From an uncultured Caryophanales bacterium (GTDB lineage Bacteria > Bacillota_I > Bacilli_A > RFN20 > CAG-449): 56,308 nt of DNA. Positions 26,805 to 34,485 of the stretch are shown in pieces. Position numbers and translations under genes: made by a program. The first letter of the stretch is position 1. Each line of letters starts with the position of its first letter. The DNA is taken from NCBI GenBank assembly GCA_945873815.1, contig CAMCEE010000012.1, forward strand, positions 1 through 56,308, read 5' to 3'. The notes below the pieces were generated by a model. That model ran no database searches, was not told where the DNA came from, and saw only the letters and a program-made list of their open reading frames with translations.

Positions 26805-27653
26805 AATAAACTGTCTGTTCGTTATTTTATTGGTAAAAAAGTTAGGGCAATTTGGAATGAAAAATATTCTAAATGGTTTTTTTCTGCTACTGATATTGTT
26901 TCAATCTTGGCAGAAACCGATAATTCAAGACGTTATTGGAATGTAATAAAAAGCAGAAATGAAATGCTTAAGGAATTGACTACTCAAGATAAGTTATATG
27001 CTGAAGATGGAAAAAAATATTTAACTGACGTTCTCGATGAAAATGGTATTAAATTAATGGCTCTAACAATACCATCAAAGAATAGGGAAAACTTGATTAA
27101 TTGGTTATCTGGCGCAATGGATCCACTTGATGAACAAAGTAAAAGAAGAGCGTATGAATTATTCGATTCTGATATTATCGATGATAATGATATAGGTAAA
27201 ACTAAATCATTAATTCAAATTCATTCGTTTCTTTTTGGCGGATTATATGAATTTGCTGGGAAAATTAGGACTAGAACAATTTCTAAAGGTGGTTTTACAT
27301 TTGCAAACGGAGATTTTTTACCATCTGTATTAGAATCAATAGATAATATGCCAGATCGTACGTTTGATGAGATTATTGAAAAATATGTTGAGATGAATAT
27401 TGCCCATCCATTTATGGAAGGTAATGGGCGTTCTACAAGAATATGGCTAGATTTATTAATTAAGCAAAGATTAGGCAAATGTATAGATTGGTCTAAAATT
27501 GAAAAAGTTGATTATTTAAATGCAATGAGAGAAAGTCCATATTCATCTCATTTGATTCATGATTTATTAAAATCCTCTTTAGTTTCAAATATTGATAGTA
27601 GAGAGATTTTTATGAAGGGAATTGATTATTCTTATTATTATGAAGAAGAGTGA
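26802..27653 (+). CDS. BRO-N-like domain fused to a Fic domain
   Basis: 283 aa. Residues 1-110 resemble the BRO-N/antirepressor DNA-binding fold (RAIWNEKYSKWFFSATDIVSIL...NSRRYW). Residues 135-283 are a Fic domain: IHSFLFGGLYEFAGKIRT and the complete motif HPFMEGNGR (202-210), whose Glu in place of Asp is common in this subgroup. No (S/T)xxxE(G/N) inhibitory motif is obvious. The start at 26802 rather than 26730 is chosen because a TATAAT box lies just upstream. It sits between tRNA-Glu and a recombinase relic, so it is probably acquired. AMPylation target unknown. Confidence 0.85.
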   Translation: MNKLSVRYFIGKKVRAIWNEKYSKWFFSATDIVSILAETDNSRRYWNVIKSRNEMLKELTTQDKLYAEDGKKYLTDVLDENGIKLMALTIPSKNRENLINWLSGAMDPLDEQSKRRAYELFDSDIIDDNDIGKTKSLIQIHSFLFGGLYEFAGKIRTRTISKGGFTFANGDFLPSVLESIDNMPDRTFDEIIEKYVEMNIAHPFMEGNGRSTRIWLDLLIKQRLGKCIDWSKIEKVDYLNAMRESPYSSHLIHDLLKSSLVSNIDSREIFMKGIDYSYYYEEE

Positions 27654-27732
27654 TAATCAATTTGAATTGCATTCATTTTTATCTAAGATGTAGTTCGCAT
27701 GGACGGACAAACGACTCACCAATTGAAAACAT

Positions 27733-27774
27733 AGGTTTGATGCATGAGATTATTAAGGTATCAAGCCTTTTTTT
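27733..27774 (+). terminator. Terminator related to the tRNA-His terminator
   Basis: AGGTTTGATGC pairs with GGTATCAAGCCT, followed by seven T. The upstream bases CACCAATTGAAAACATAGG resemble the tRNA-His end repeat at 2022 and 7242 (CCATATTGAAAGAATAGG), though there is no tRNA here. Confidence 0.65.
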
Positions 27775-27978
27775 ACGCCTTGATATAGGGGTTAAAATCC
27801 CGGAATTGATAGTTGAATGAACCATATTAACACAAAATCCTGAACTGCTAGGCAAAATTGATGTTTAAACCTTCAAAAATTTATTAATTTTTATAAAACT
27901 TCTCAAAAACGAAAGGTGCTTCTAAAAAACGATAGGGGGTATTAAAAAAATGAAAGGTATTATTTGAGAAAATAATGA

Positions 27979-28182
27979 GAGTTATTTGAAGATGAAAGAC
28001 TCCAAAAGAAGGCAAGAAAAAAACTGGAAGCAATGCTTCAGAAAATGATAGAAGTTGATGCAGTTTTACTAGAATGGTCTGATGAGTTATGGCTTACACT
28101 TATTGATGAATGCATAGCTCACGTAGATAAAACAATAACCTTCAAATTTAAAACTGGATATTCAACACTAAATAACATTTAG
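27979..28182 (+). pseudogene. C-terminal fragment of a large serine recombinase
   Basis: 68 codons reading LFEDERLQKKARKKLEAM...FSDELW-type sequence (here LLEWSDELWLTLIDE), then IAHVDKTITFKFKTG and a stop. This matches the C-terminal helix and beta end of large serine recombinases. The catalytic and recombinase domains are absent. It supports past integration in this tRNA-Glu neighbourhood. Confidence 0.7.
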
Positions 28183-28397
28183 AATCAGTTGTAAGGGCTG
28201 ATTTTATTGTTTCTACTGCGTATACAAATTATCGCTTTTATGGTAAAATATTAAAAATTATTTAAATGAAAATAATTGGTCTTGAAGTGAAATAAATTAG
28301 AATTTGAGGAGACTAACTATTAAGAAAATCAATACTTTAAAAGAAAAAAATTAGAAGCACGACAAAAAGAACTTTATTTAAGTTAATTAATAAAAAA

Positions 28398-29570
28398 TTA
28401 TCTTAATAAGTTAGAATTAAACATTAGATTATCTTTCTCAAGCTTAAAGATAACTCTAATTAATTTCTTAACAACATGTGATAAGGCTACAAGATGGCAT
28501 TTACCTTCTGATCGTTTCTTTCTATAGAATTCATAGAATGTTGGATTATGAGCGATAACAGTCATAGCAACATTAAAAAGAACGTATCGTAAATGTCCTG
28601 ATCCATGCTTAACCATATGACCATTGTGATCCTCTGTTCCGGATTGATTTCTAGAAGGATCCACACCACAGAAGGCGGTTAATTGATTTGGATTATCAAA
28701 TCTAGTAATGTCTTCAAACTCACCAATTAAACTTCCGGCACTAAGTGAGGAAATTCCTGGAATAGATGCTATAGGAGATTTATATTGGCTCATAATCTCA
28801 TTAATTTGAGATTCTAAAACAGATACTTCTTCATCTAAAGATTTATAGATGTTAAGTATAGAGTGAAGTAAAGAAACATTGTATTTTGTTTCATTACCAA
28901 TAGTATTCTTAGCAAGTTCCTTAAGTTTAATTATCTTACTTGCTGGAATCTTACGAGAATAGTTATGAATTATTTCAATATCATGATTATTCAATTTAGC
29001 TATCCTAGAAGGTGAATTAAACTTATCTAAGATAAATAAAGCAGTGTTTGATAGCTTATTATTAAAGAACTGCTTATACTCAGGAAATATCTTATCTAAG
29101 ATATTTGTTAGATGAACAAGCTGTAAAGAGCGTTGTTTAATCATCGATTCACGTTCTCTAGTTAAAGATTTTAACTCTTGAATGTGATAAGATGAAAAGC
29201 GATAGGGCTTGTATTCAATTCTTGCATCTGTAAGAATCGTTGCAATAAGAGAAGCATCGCATTTATCTGTCTTAGTACGACGTAGTGAATGTGAAGAAGC
29301 AAATCGCTTAATCAATAAAGGGTTAAATTCCATAAAGGAATAACCATTGTCATTAAGGAAGAGCTTGAGATTGTTTCCATAATGACCAGTTGCTTCAAGC
29401 CCTATCTTGATTTCTTGGGAACGATCAAGAGACTTGAGCACATCAAGAAAGGTGTTAAAACCTTCTTGAGAATTGTCAAACGAGAAGGAGCCTCGAATGA
29501 CCTGATTGTTTTCATTCATAATAAAACAATCATGCTTGTACTTAGAAATGTCAATTCCGATAAAGTACAT
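28398..29570 (-). CDS. IS110-family transposase
   Basis: 390 aa, apparently intact. The N-terminal RuvC-like DEDD domain shows MYFIGIDISKYKHD (first Asp), GLEATGHYG (Glu) and KTDKCDA (Asp pair). The C-terminal Tnp_20 domain shows IPGISSLSAGSLIGEF and DPSRNQSGT, which holds the catalytic serine region. The start at 29570, not 29612, follows from GGAGG 9 nt upstream and the canonical first residues. IS110 enzymes recombine DNA guided by a bridge RNA from their non-coding end. A candidate hairpin lies just upstream. Confidence 0.95.
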   Translation of the reverse strand: MYFIGIDISKYKHDCFIMNENNQVIRGSFSFDNSQEGFNTFLDVLKSLDRSQEIKIGLEATGHYGNNLKLFLNDNGYSFMEFNPLLIKRFASSHSLRRTKTDKCDASLIATILTDARIEYKPYRFSSYHIQELKSLTRERESMIKQRSLQLVHLTNILDKIFPEYKQFFNNKLSNTALFILDKFNSPSRIAKLNNHDIEIIHNYSRKIPASKIIKLKELAKNTIGNETKYNVSLLHSILNIYKSLDEEVSVLESQINEIMSQYKSPIASIPGISSLSAGSLIGEFEDITRFDNPNQLTAFCGVDPSRNQSGTEDHNGHMVKHGSGHLRYVLFNVAMTVIAHNPTFYEFYRKKRSEGKCHLVALSHVVKKLIRVIFKLEKDNLMFNSNLLR

Positions 29571-29608
29571 AAAAAATACCTCCAAATATTTGACACATTG
29601 TGATTGGC

Positions 29609-29694
29609 CCACAGGTTTTATTAAGGAAGTCTTACGTGAAATGAAACATCAAAGTGTTATCTAACTGATTATCCCTTATTAAATAAAACTGTGG
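29609..29694 (-). ncRNA. Candidate IS110 bridge RNA hairpin
   Basis: On the transposase strand, CCACAGTTTTATTTAATAAGG (29694-29674) pairs with CCTTAATAAAACCTGTGG (29626-29609), a stem of about 17 bp with small defects. It encloses a loop of about 47 nt that could hold target- and donor-binding bases. It lies 39 nt before the transposase start, where IS110-group bridge RNAs are encoded. Family knowledge plus fold; no expression evidence. Confidence 0.5.
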
Positions 29695-29755
29695 TTGGTG
29701 TCTTCTAAAAACAGTCAAAGCTGTAAAGATATAAAAACAAATCCACAGTGTCAAT

Positions 29756-29789
29756 TTTATTGTAACACCTGGCCAGGTGTTACAATAAA
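29756..29789. repeat. 34-bp perfect palindrome
   Basis: TTTATTGTAACACCTGG followed by its exact reverse complement, with no loop. It is unusually GC-rich in the centre for this genome. It lies between the IS110 leader and the acetyltransferase gene. It could be an operator for a dimeric regulator, a bidirectional terminator, or a target-site structure for the IS. Confidence 0.75.
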
Positions 29790-29856
29790 TAGTTCTCAAA
29801 GAAGGGAGATTAATAAGTAATCCAATCTCTGATTATTTATTAATATAAGAAAAATT

Positions 29857-30414
29857 ATGATTATCAAAGACATCGAATATAAACTCAAGGATGGAAGGAA
29901 TGCGTTGATTCGTAGTCCGCAGGATGAAGATATTCAAGGGATGTTAGAGTATCTCTATATTTCAGCAGGTGAAACGGACTTCATTATACGCTATCCTGAG
30001 GAGTGCAACAAATATACAGTAGAAGGCGAAAAGGCATTGTTTGATAGAATAAACAAAGCTGACAACGAAGCTATGCTCGTATGTTTGGTTGAGGGAAAAG
30101 TTGCTGGAAATTGCCAAATTACATGGAACAAAGGAATAAAAACAAGACATCGAGCAAGTGTTGCAATCGCATTATTAAAAGAATATTGGAATCAAGGTAT
30201 TGGAACAAGACTGTTCCAAGAGCTAATCCGTATTGCAGAGGAAAACCCGAACTTAATTCAAATCGAACTTGAATTTGTAGAGGGAAATAGCCGTGCACGA
30301 GCTTTGTATGAAAAAATGGGATTCAGAATCACAGGCGTCAAACCCAATGCAATTCGCTTGAAAGATGGAACACTACTAAATGAGTATTCTATGATTCGAG
30401 AAATCAAGCGATAA
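29857..30414 (+). CDS. GNAT-family N-acetyltransferase
   Basis: 185 aa. The acetyl-CoA loop is clear in EYWNQGIGTRLFQELI (about residues 108-123), followed by IELEFVEGNSRARALYEKMGF, the usual end of the fold. Acceptor unknown; RimJ/RimL-like or small-molecule acetylation are both possible. Base use is less AT-rich than its neighbours and it abuts the IS110 element, so it may be acquired. No clear ribosome site precedes ATG 29857. Confidence 0.9.
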   Translation: MIIKDIEYKLKDGRNALIRSPQDEDIQGMLEYLYISAGETDFIIRYPEECNKYTVEGEKALFDRINKADNEAMLVCLVEGKVAGNCQITWNKGIKTRHRASVAIALLKEYWNQGIGTRLFQELIRIAEENPNLIQIELEFVEGNSRARALYEKMGFRITGVKPNAIRLKDGTLLNEYSMIREIKR

Positions 30415-30562
30415 ATTCCAATTTAACTTGCTGAATTCTATAACAAATCAGGGTGTTTTAAAAAAAGAAAGGGTGTTTATATTAAAATGGTTCATCTTTG
30501 CCAACTTAGTTAAATATGATTGATATTTGTATCAGAATTTTTTTGGTGTTATTTTGTCGTTT

Positions 30563-30583
30563 TTATGCTAATATTTTGGTATG
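30563..30583 (+). promoter_or_regulatory. Extended -10 promoter giving a leaderless mRNA
   Basis: TGC-TAATAT (TAATAT at 30569-30574) is an extended -10, and the ATG at 30581 follows after six bases, the same spacing as for the Fic fusion. No ribosome site is present. A weak TTGGTG lies upstream. Confidence 0.5.
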
Positions 30584-31105
30584 GAAAATTTAAATAAAAT
30601 CGCCTTTGAACTGTATATTTCAAAACAATACGAAGAATTAGGAAAACTTCTTACTAATCAAGAAGATTCGACCGATGCGGAGATTCAATTTTTACTAGGT
30701 TCTTTATTTGATTTAGGAATCGATAGAAAAAAAAATTCGGAAAAAGCTTTTTCCTATTTCTATAAATCCGCTCATAATGGTAACCCATTAGGGGAAAGAG
30801 CGTTAGGCATTTATTATTTTCTAGATAATGGCACAGAAATTAACGAAGAAAAAGGATTATATTGGGTTAATAAAAGCATTGACGATGGTTGTGTTCGCGC
30901 AATTTGTACCCTTGCTCATATCTATATAAATGGTTTAGGTGTTTCAAAAGATGAAAAACACGCTTTTGAACTATATTTAAAAGCCGCTTCCTTAGGCGAT
31001 ACCCATGCGATGAAACACGTTTCAGAATGCTATCAAAAGGGAATTGGTACTGACATAGATTTAGATAAATCTAAAGAATATCTAGAGGCTAGCAAAGCAA
31101 AATAA
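30581..31105 (+). CDS. Sel1-like repeat protein
   Basis: 174 aa made of Sel1/TPR-like repeats: units of about 36 residues such as AFSYFYKSAHNGNPLGERALGIYY, GLYWVNKSIDDGCVRAICTLAHIY and AFELYLKAASLGDTHAMKHVSECY, each with the G-x-A/C pattern. A protein-protein scaffold, cytoplasmic (no signal peptide). Single gene with its own terminator. Partner unknown. Confidence 0.88.
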   Translation: MENLNKIAFELYISKQYEELGKLLTNQEDSTDAEIQFLLGSLFDLGIDRKKNSEKAFSYFYKSAHNGNPLGERALGIYYFLDNGTEINEEKGLYWVNKSIDDGCVRAICTLAHIYINGLGVSKDEKHAFELYLKAASLGDTHAMKHVSECYQKGIGTDIDLDKSKEYLEASKAK

Positions 31106-31138
31106 AAAGTCTTTCCGATAACCAAGAAAGACTTTTTT
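31104..31138. terminator. Convergent terminator
   Basis: AAAAAGTCTTTC and GAAAGACTTTTTT form a 12-bp stem with a 10-nt loop between convergent genes, with A and T tracts on both sides. Confidence 0.88.
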
Positions 31139-31147
31139 ATTACTTAG

Positions 31148-31435
31148 TTATTTGGTTTCAACTCTTTTATTATTGTTGAGGATGAAGCTTAATACAATCC
31201 AGAAGAAGATGGCTCCTGTAAATGCCGCTAATGCAATCCAACCATCAGTAGGATCATCAAATGACAAGAATGGTTCGCCTTTAGCCGCAGTGAAGATGCA
31301 GTCGATGAGCCACATTAGTGTGGAAGCACCAAATGTAATAGTTAAGATATCGAGGTGTAATGATTTTCTATCTTTGAAGAAGAACCATAAAACACCGGTG
31401 ATAATGGTGCATACTAAAGTTGTTAAAAAATACAT
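31148..31435 (-). CDS. Small membrane protein, unknown
   Basis: 95 aa with three hydrophobic segments (residues 2-19, 28-50, 66-86) and no family I recognise. It overlaps the stop codon of the preceding membrane protein gene by one base, so translation is coupled and the two proteins probably work as a pair. Confidence 0.7.
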   Translation of the reverse strand: MYFLTTLVCTIITGVLWFFFKDRKSLHLDILTITFGASTLMWLIDCIFTAAKGEPFLSFDDPTDGWIALAAFTGAIFFWIVLSFILNNNKRVETK

Positions 31436-31848
31436 TATTTAACAATAGCCTCCTTTGAACCTGCTTTCCTCTTCTTAAATTTGAAATAATCGACAATAGC
31501 CACACCAGTACCCCATGCTATTAATAAGATAGCGAGCATGGCAACTCCGACCGTCCCCATTTCAGTTAACATTTCCGCTGTATCAGCAGGATTGCTTGCG
31601 GCGGTGAGGAATGGTGGGAATGGAACAACTTCTCCATGTAAGATGTGTTCAAGAGCCAAAACAAATGAGCCAGAGAATAATGTTAATTCAAGATAGGCTA
31701 ATTTTTGACTCCATTTGACATCTGAACCAAATTTTTCAGGAAGTTGAGTTTTCCCTTCTAATTCTAATTTGTTTTCGTGATGTTTGACGATATGACGTGC
31801 AACTGCTGCTCCAATACCAACTGTTGTACTAACTAAAAAACATGCCAT
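31435..31848 (-). CDS. Membrane protein, unknown, paired with downstream gene
   Basis: 137 aa from MACFLVSTTVGIGAAVARHIV with membrane segments near residues 1-18, 50-68 and 93-115. No family recognised. The upstream in-frame ATG (31908) is rejected because GAAAGGA lies 9 nt before 31848. First gene of a two-gene unit, divergent from a TetR regulator. The large inverted repeat between them could therefore control both directions. Confidence 0.7.
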   Translation of the reverse strand: MACFLVSTTVGIGAAVARHIVKHHENKLELEGKTQLPEKFGSDVKWSQKLAYLELTLFSGSFVLALEHILHGEVVPFPPFLTAASNPADTAEMLTEMGTVGVAMLAILLIAWGTGVAIVDYFKFKKRKAGSKEAIVK

Positions 31849-31925
31849 GTAATTTATTCCTTTCTTTGTTTCTAAATATATTATAATGATTAATATATTA
31901 AAAAACAAAATAAAAATGAGAATAC

Positions 31926-31994
31926 TGTTCGATATTTATTGAAAAAAGACACGATGTTTGGTTATTATTATTCTTGAATAAAAGATATCGAACA
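31926..31994. promoter_or_regulatory. Inverted repeat operator upstream of the TetR gene
   Basis: TGTTCGATAT (31926-31935) and ATATCGAACA (31985-31994) are perfect 10-bp inverted repeats 49 nt apart in the divergent intergenic region. Paired half-sites before a TetR gene suggest autoregulation, perhaps with looping. Confidence 0.55.
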
Positions 31995-32015
31995 AAATGT
32001 TTATAGGAGTACATC

Positions 32016-32573
32016 ATGGATAAGAGAAAAGAAAAAACAATTAACGCTATTTATAATGCATTCGCTAATCTGATAAGAGAAAAAGATTATGATGATATTA
32101 CAATTCAAGATTTATTAGAAGAAGCTTCTATTTCGCGTTCAACTTTTTATTCTCACTATAAGACTAAAGATGAGTTATTATTAAGCATTTCCAATCATAT
32201 CTTTGAACACGTTTTTTCTAAAACTTTACAAGAAGAGAAAACACATGATTTTTCAAAAGATTTGATTCTAGATTATCGTCATTTAATTGAGCATATCTTT
32301 TATCACGTTAGAGATGAAAGAGAGTTATTTGAAGGCATATTATCAAATAAAGTAAATGCTTTATTCCTCGTGGAATTTAGAAACCAATTATCTAAATTTG
32401 TGACCTCATATTTTGCTAATTATCCAATGGTTAATAGTTTCATTCCTCTTGATTTAAGAAAATCATTAGCGATAGAGGAATTCATTGTTGTACTTCAATA
32501 TTGGGTCAATAATAATTTTAAAGAAAATCCAGAAGAAATCGCTGATTTTTACATTAAAAGTGCGATTAAATAA
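32016..32573 (+). CDS. TetR/AcrR-family regulator
   Basis: 185 aa. The N-terminal HTH is typical (DDITIQDLLEEASISRSTFYSHYKTKDELLL, residues 25-55). The C-terminal ligand domain is short and resembles the TetR_C-like group found in Bacilli. TAGGAG 7 nt before ATG. It precedes the DUF5714 gene by 29 nt and is probably co-transcribed with it. Confidence 0.92.
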   Translation: MDKRKEKTINAIYNAFANLIREKDYDDITIQDLLEEASISRSTFYSHYKTKDELLLSISNHIFEHVFSKTLQEEKTHDFSKDLILDYRHLIEHIFYHVRDERELFEGILSNKVNALFLVEFRNQLSKFVTSYFANYPMVNSFIPLDLRKSLAIEEFIVVLQYWVNNNFKENPEEIADFYIKSAIK

Positions 32574-32602
32574 TTAATTTATCTTATAAGAATGAGGAGA
32601 AA

Positions 32603-33169
32603 ATGATGAATTACACATTAGAAGAAAAATATAACTTAATTAAAGAAATGGTAAAAGAAGAGACTTCGAAAAATCCAATAACAATTCTAAAAAAATTAAT
32701 GCATAAGGATTTTATTAATATTCATGGTCCTGAACATCATTTTTTGGATGGTGCAGCTTTTTTAGTAGCTTGTAAAAATGCTGAAGGAAAAATTGATATT
32801 GATGATTGTTTAGATGAATTAGCAAAAAGGACGATGAATATGCCAGGAGCAATGTGTGGCTTATGGGGAGTATGTGGTTCTTCTTGTTCATTAGGAGCTT
32901 CTTTAGCTATTATGAATAGAACGAGTCCATTAAGTGACAATGACTATTATCGCGATAATATGGAATATACATCTTCAGTTATAAATAAAATGAGTAAAAT
33001 TGGTGGACCAAGATGTTGCAAGAGAAACGCATTCCTTTCAATAATTGCCGCAGCAGAATTCGTAAAAAATAAATATAATATAGATTTAGAAATAAACGAA
33101 GTAAAATGCGAGTTTTCTCCACTTAATGTTCAATGTATTAAAGAAAGATGCCCATTTTATAATAAATAG
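32603..33169 (+). CDS. DUF5714-like cysteine-rich protein
   Basis: 188 aa. Cysteines are arranged as C85-C91-C95 (MCGLWGVCGSSC), C138-C139 (GPRCCKRN), C169, C178 and C183 (RCPFYNK), with HGPEHH at 41-46. This is the pattern of DUF5714, sometimes fused to methyltransferases and found near radical SAM genes. It likely binds a metal or Fe-S cluster; the function is unknown. It follows the TetR gene, so a regulated redox or metal role is plausible. ATG 32606 is an alternative start. Confidence 0.75.
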   Translation: MMNYTLEEKYNLIKEMVKEETSKNPITILKKLMHKDFINIHGPEHHFLDGAAFLVACKNAEGKIDIDDCLDELAKRTMNMPGAMCGLWGVCGSSCSLGASLAIMNRTSPLSDNDYYRDNMEYTSSVINKMSKIGGPRCCKRNAFLSIIAAAEFVKNKYNIDLEINEVKCEFSPLNVQCIKERCPFYNK

Positions 33170-33219
33170 ATTAGTGATGAACGAAGATTATTTTTTTAAA
33201 GAGTGAAGTGAAATATATT

Positions 33220-33924
33220 ATGAATATTAAAAAAACAATTATAAGTAATATTCCTTTATTGATTTGGGGAGAAAAGAAGAAAAAAGTGTATATCGCAATA
33301 CATGGTAATATGTCAAATAAAGAAGATAATGTAATAAAGATTTTTGCAAATATTATTACAAAAAAAGATTATCAGTTGATTAGTTTTGATTTACCAGAAC
33401 ATGGAGAAAGAAAAGATGATACTGAATATTTATGTAAAGTTCAAAATTGTGTTAATGATTTAAATAAAGTAATGGATTATGCTAAAAGAAATTATGAAGA
33501 AATAAGCATATGGGCTTGTAGTATGGGAGCGTATTTTGCTTTATTATCATATGCAGATGAAGATATTAAGAAATCCATATTTTTATCTCCAGTAGTCAAT
33601 ATGAAAGTGATTATTGATAATATGATGAGTTGGAGTAATATAACTGAAAAAGAATTGGAAGAAAAGAAAGAGATAGTAACAGATTTTGGACAAACTCTAT
33701 ATTTCGATTATTATTCTTATGTTATTAATCATCCAATTATAAAGTGGAACAAGAATACATCGATATTATATGGAAGTGATGATAATATGCAAGAAGAATC
33801 TATTATTAATAACTTTTCAAACAAATTTGATTGTGATTTGACGATTTATAAAGGTGGAGAACATTTTTTTCATACGAAAGAACAATTAGCATTTTATAAA
33901 GAATGGTTGGAAACTATCGTTTAA
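33220..33924 (+). CDS. Alpha/beta hydrolase
   Basis: About 234 aa. Oxyanion-type IAIHGN near the start, nucleophile Ser in WACSMGAYFALLS (a G-x-S-x-G variant with Ala), Asp in LYGSDDNM and His in GGEHFFH. A small serine hydrolase without signal peptide, substrate unknown. A GTG at 33208 is an alternative start; no strong ribosome site favours either. It is followed after 39 nt by the Nudix gene with a good ribosome site. Confidence 0.8.
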   Translation: MNIKKTIISNIPLLIWGEKKKKVYIAIHGNMSNKEDNVIKIFANIITKKDYQLISFDLPEHGERKDDTEYLCKVQNCVNDLNKVMDYAKRNYEEISIWACSMGAYFALLSYADEDIKKSIFLSPVVNMKVIIDNMMSWSNITEKELEEKKEIVTDFGQTLYFDYYSYVINHPIIKWNKNTSILYGSDDNMQEESIINNFSNKFDCDLTIYKGGEHFFHTKEQLAFYKEWLETIV

Positions 33925-33963
33925 ATGTTGATTTAGTATAGATCCATTTTAAAGGAGGGTTTT

Positions 33964-34476
33964 ATGAAACTATTATATGAATTAGATAAAAAAGATTATG
34001 ATGGATTAGTTAATATTTCTAATCGAAGTGCGGTTAGAGGAATAATTCTTTCTAAAGGGAAAATCTCATTAGTTCATTCTCGAGTATATGATTACTATAA
34101 ATTCCCAGGTGGTGGATTAGAGAATAATGAAAGTCATATTGATTGCCTTTTAAGAGAGATAAAAGAAGAAACTGGTTTAAAAGGTAAATCAGATACTATA
34201 AAAGAACTTGGATATATTACTGAAAAACATAAATCAACATGTCATGTTGACACGATTTTTCATCATACTTCATATTATTATTTCATCGATGTATTTGATG
34301 AAATAGAAGCGCAAAAACTAGATGATTATGAAAATGAAGATGGATTTGAATTACAATTGACAACTATTGATAATGCTTTAAAAAAGAATAAGGAATTCTT
34401 AAAAAAAAATCCATCTTGTTCTTTTATAGAACGCGAGATATTAATATTAGAGTTACTTAAGAAATTGGGCTATTAG
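33964..34476 (+). CDS. Nudix hydrolase
   Basis: 170 aa. A full Nudix box GGGLENNESHIDCLLREIKEE plus TGL at residues 49-72 has all the key Gly and Glu residues. It cleaves a nucleoside diphosphate linked to another group; the substrate cannot be read from sequence. AAAGGAGGG before the start. The DUF5131 gene begins 9 nt after its stop with its ribosome site overlapping the stop codon, so the two are coupled. Confidence 0.93.
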   Translation: MKLLYELDKKDYDGLVNISNRSAVRGIILSKGKISLVHSRVYDYYKFPGGGLENNESHIDCLLREIKEETGLKGKSDTIKELGYITEKHKSTCHVDTIFHHTSYYYFIDVFDEIEAQKLDDYENEDGFELQLTTIDNALKKNKEFLKKNPSCSFIEREILILELLKKLGY

Positions 34477-34485
34477 GGAGCGAAT

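Larger units (their letters stand above)
27654..28397. other. Remnant-rich stretch between Fic fusion and IS110 element
   Basis: Holds a terminator-like hairpin at 27733, a serine-recombinase tail (27979-28182) and, around 28320-28385, frame-shifted codons (KLEARQKELYLS) of another lost gene end. No intact gene. This is typical of a decayed integrative element. Confidence 0.5.
28398..29760 (-). mobile_element. IS110-family insertion element (borders approximate)
   Basis: The transposase with about 190 nt of structured upstream DNA forms the core. IS110 elements have no or very short terminal repeats, so the ends cannot be fixed from one copy; the left flank may stop before the 34-bp palindrome at 29756 and the right flank lies among recombinase-type remnants near 28.3 kb. 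Confidence 0.6.

Noticed and set aside
27690-27722. Decayed tRNA before the third tRNA-end-like block
   Set aside because: Ends in CACCA but no acceptor or T stem can be paired.
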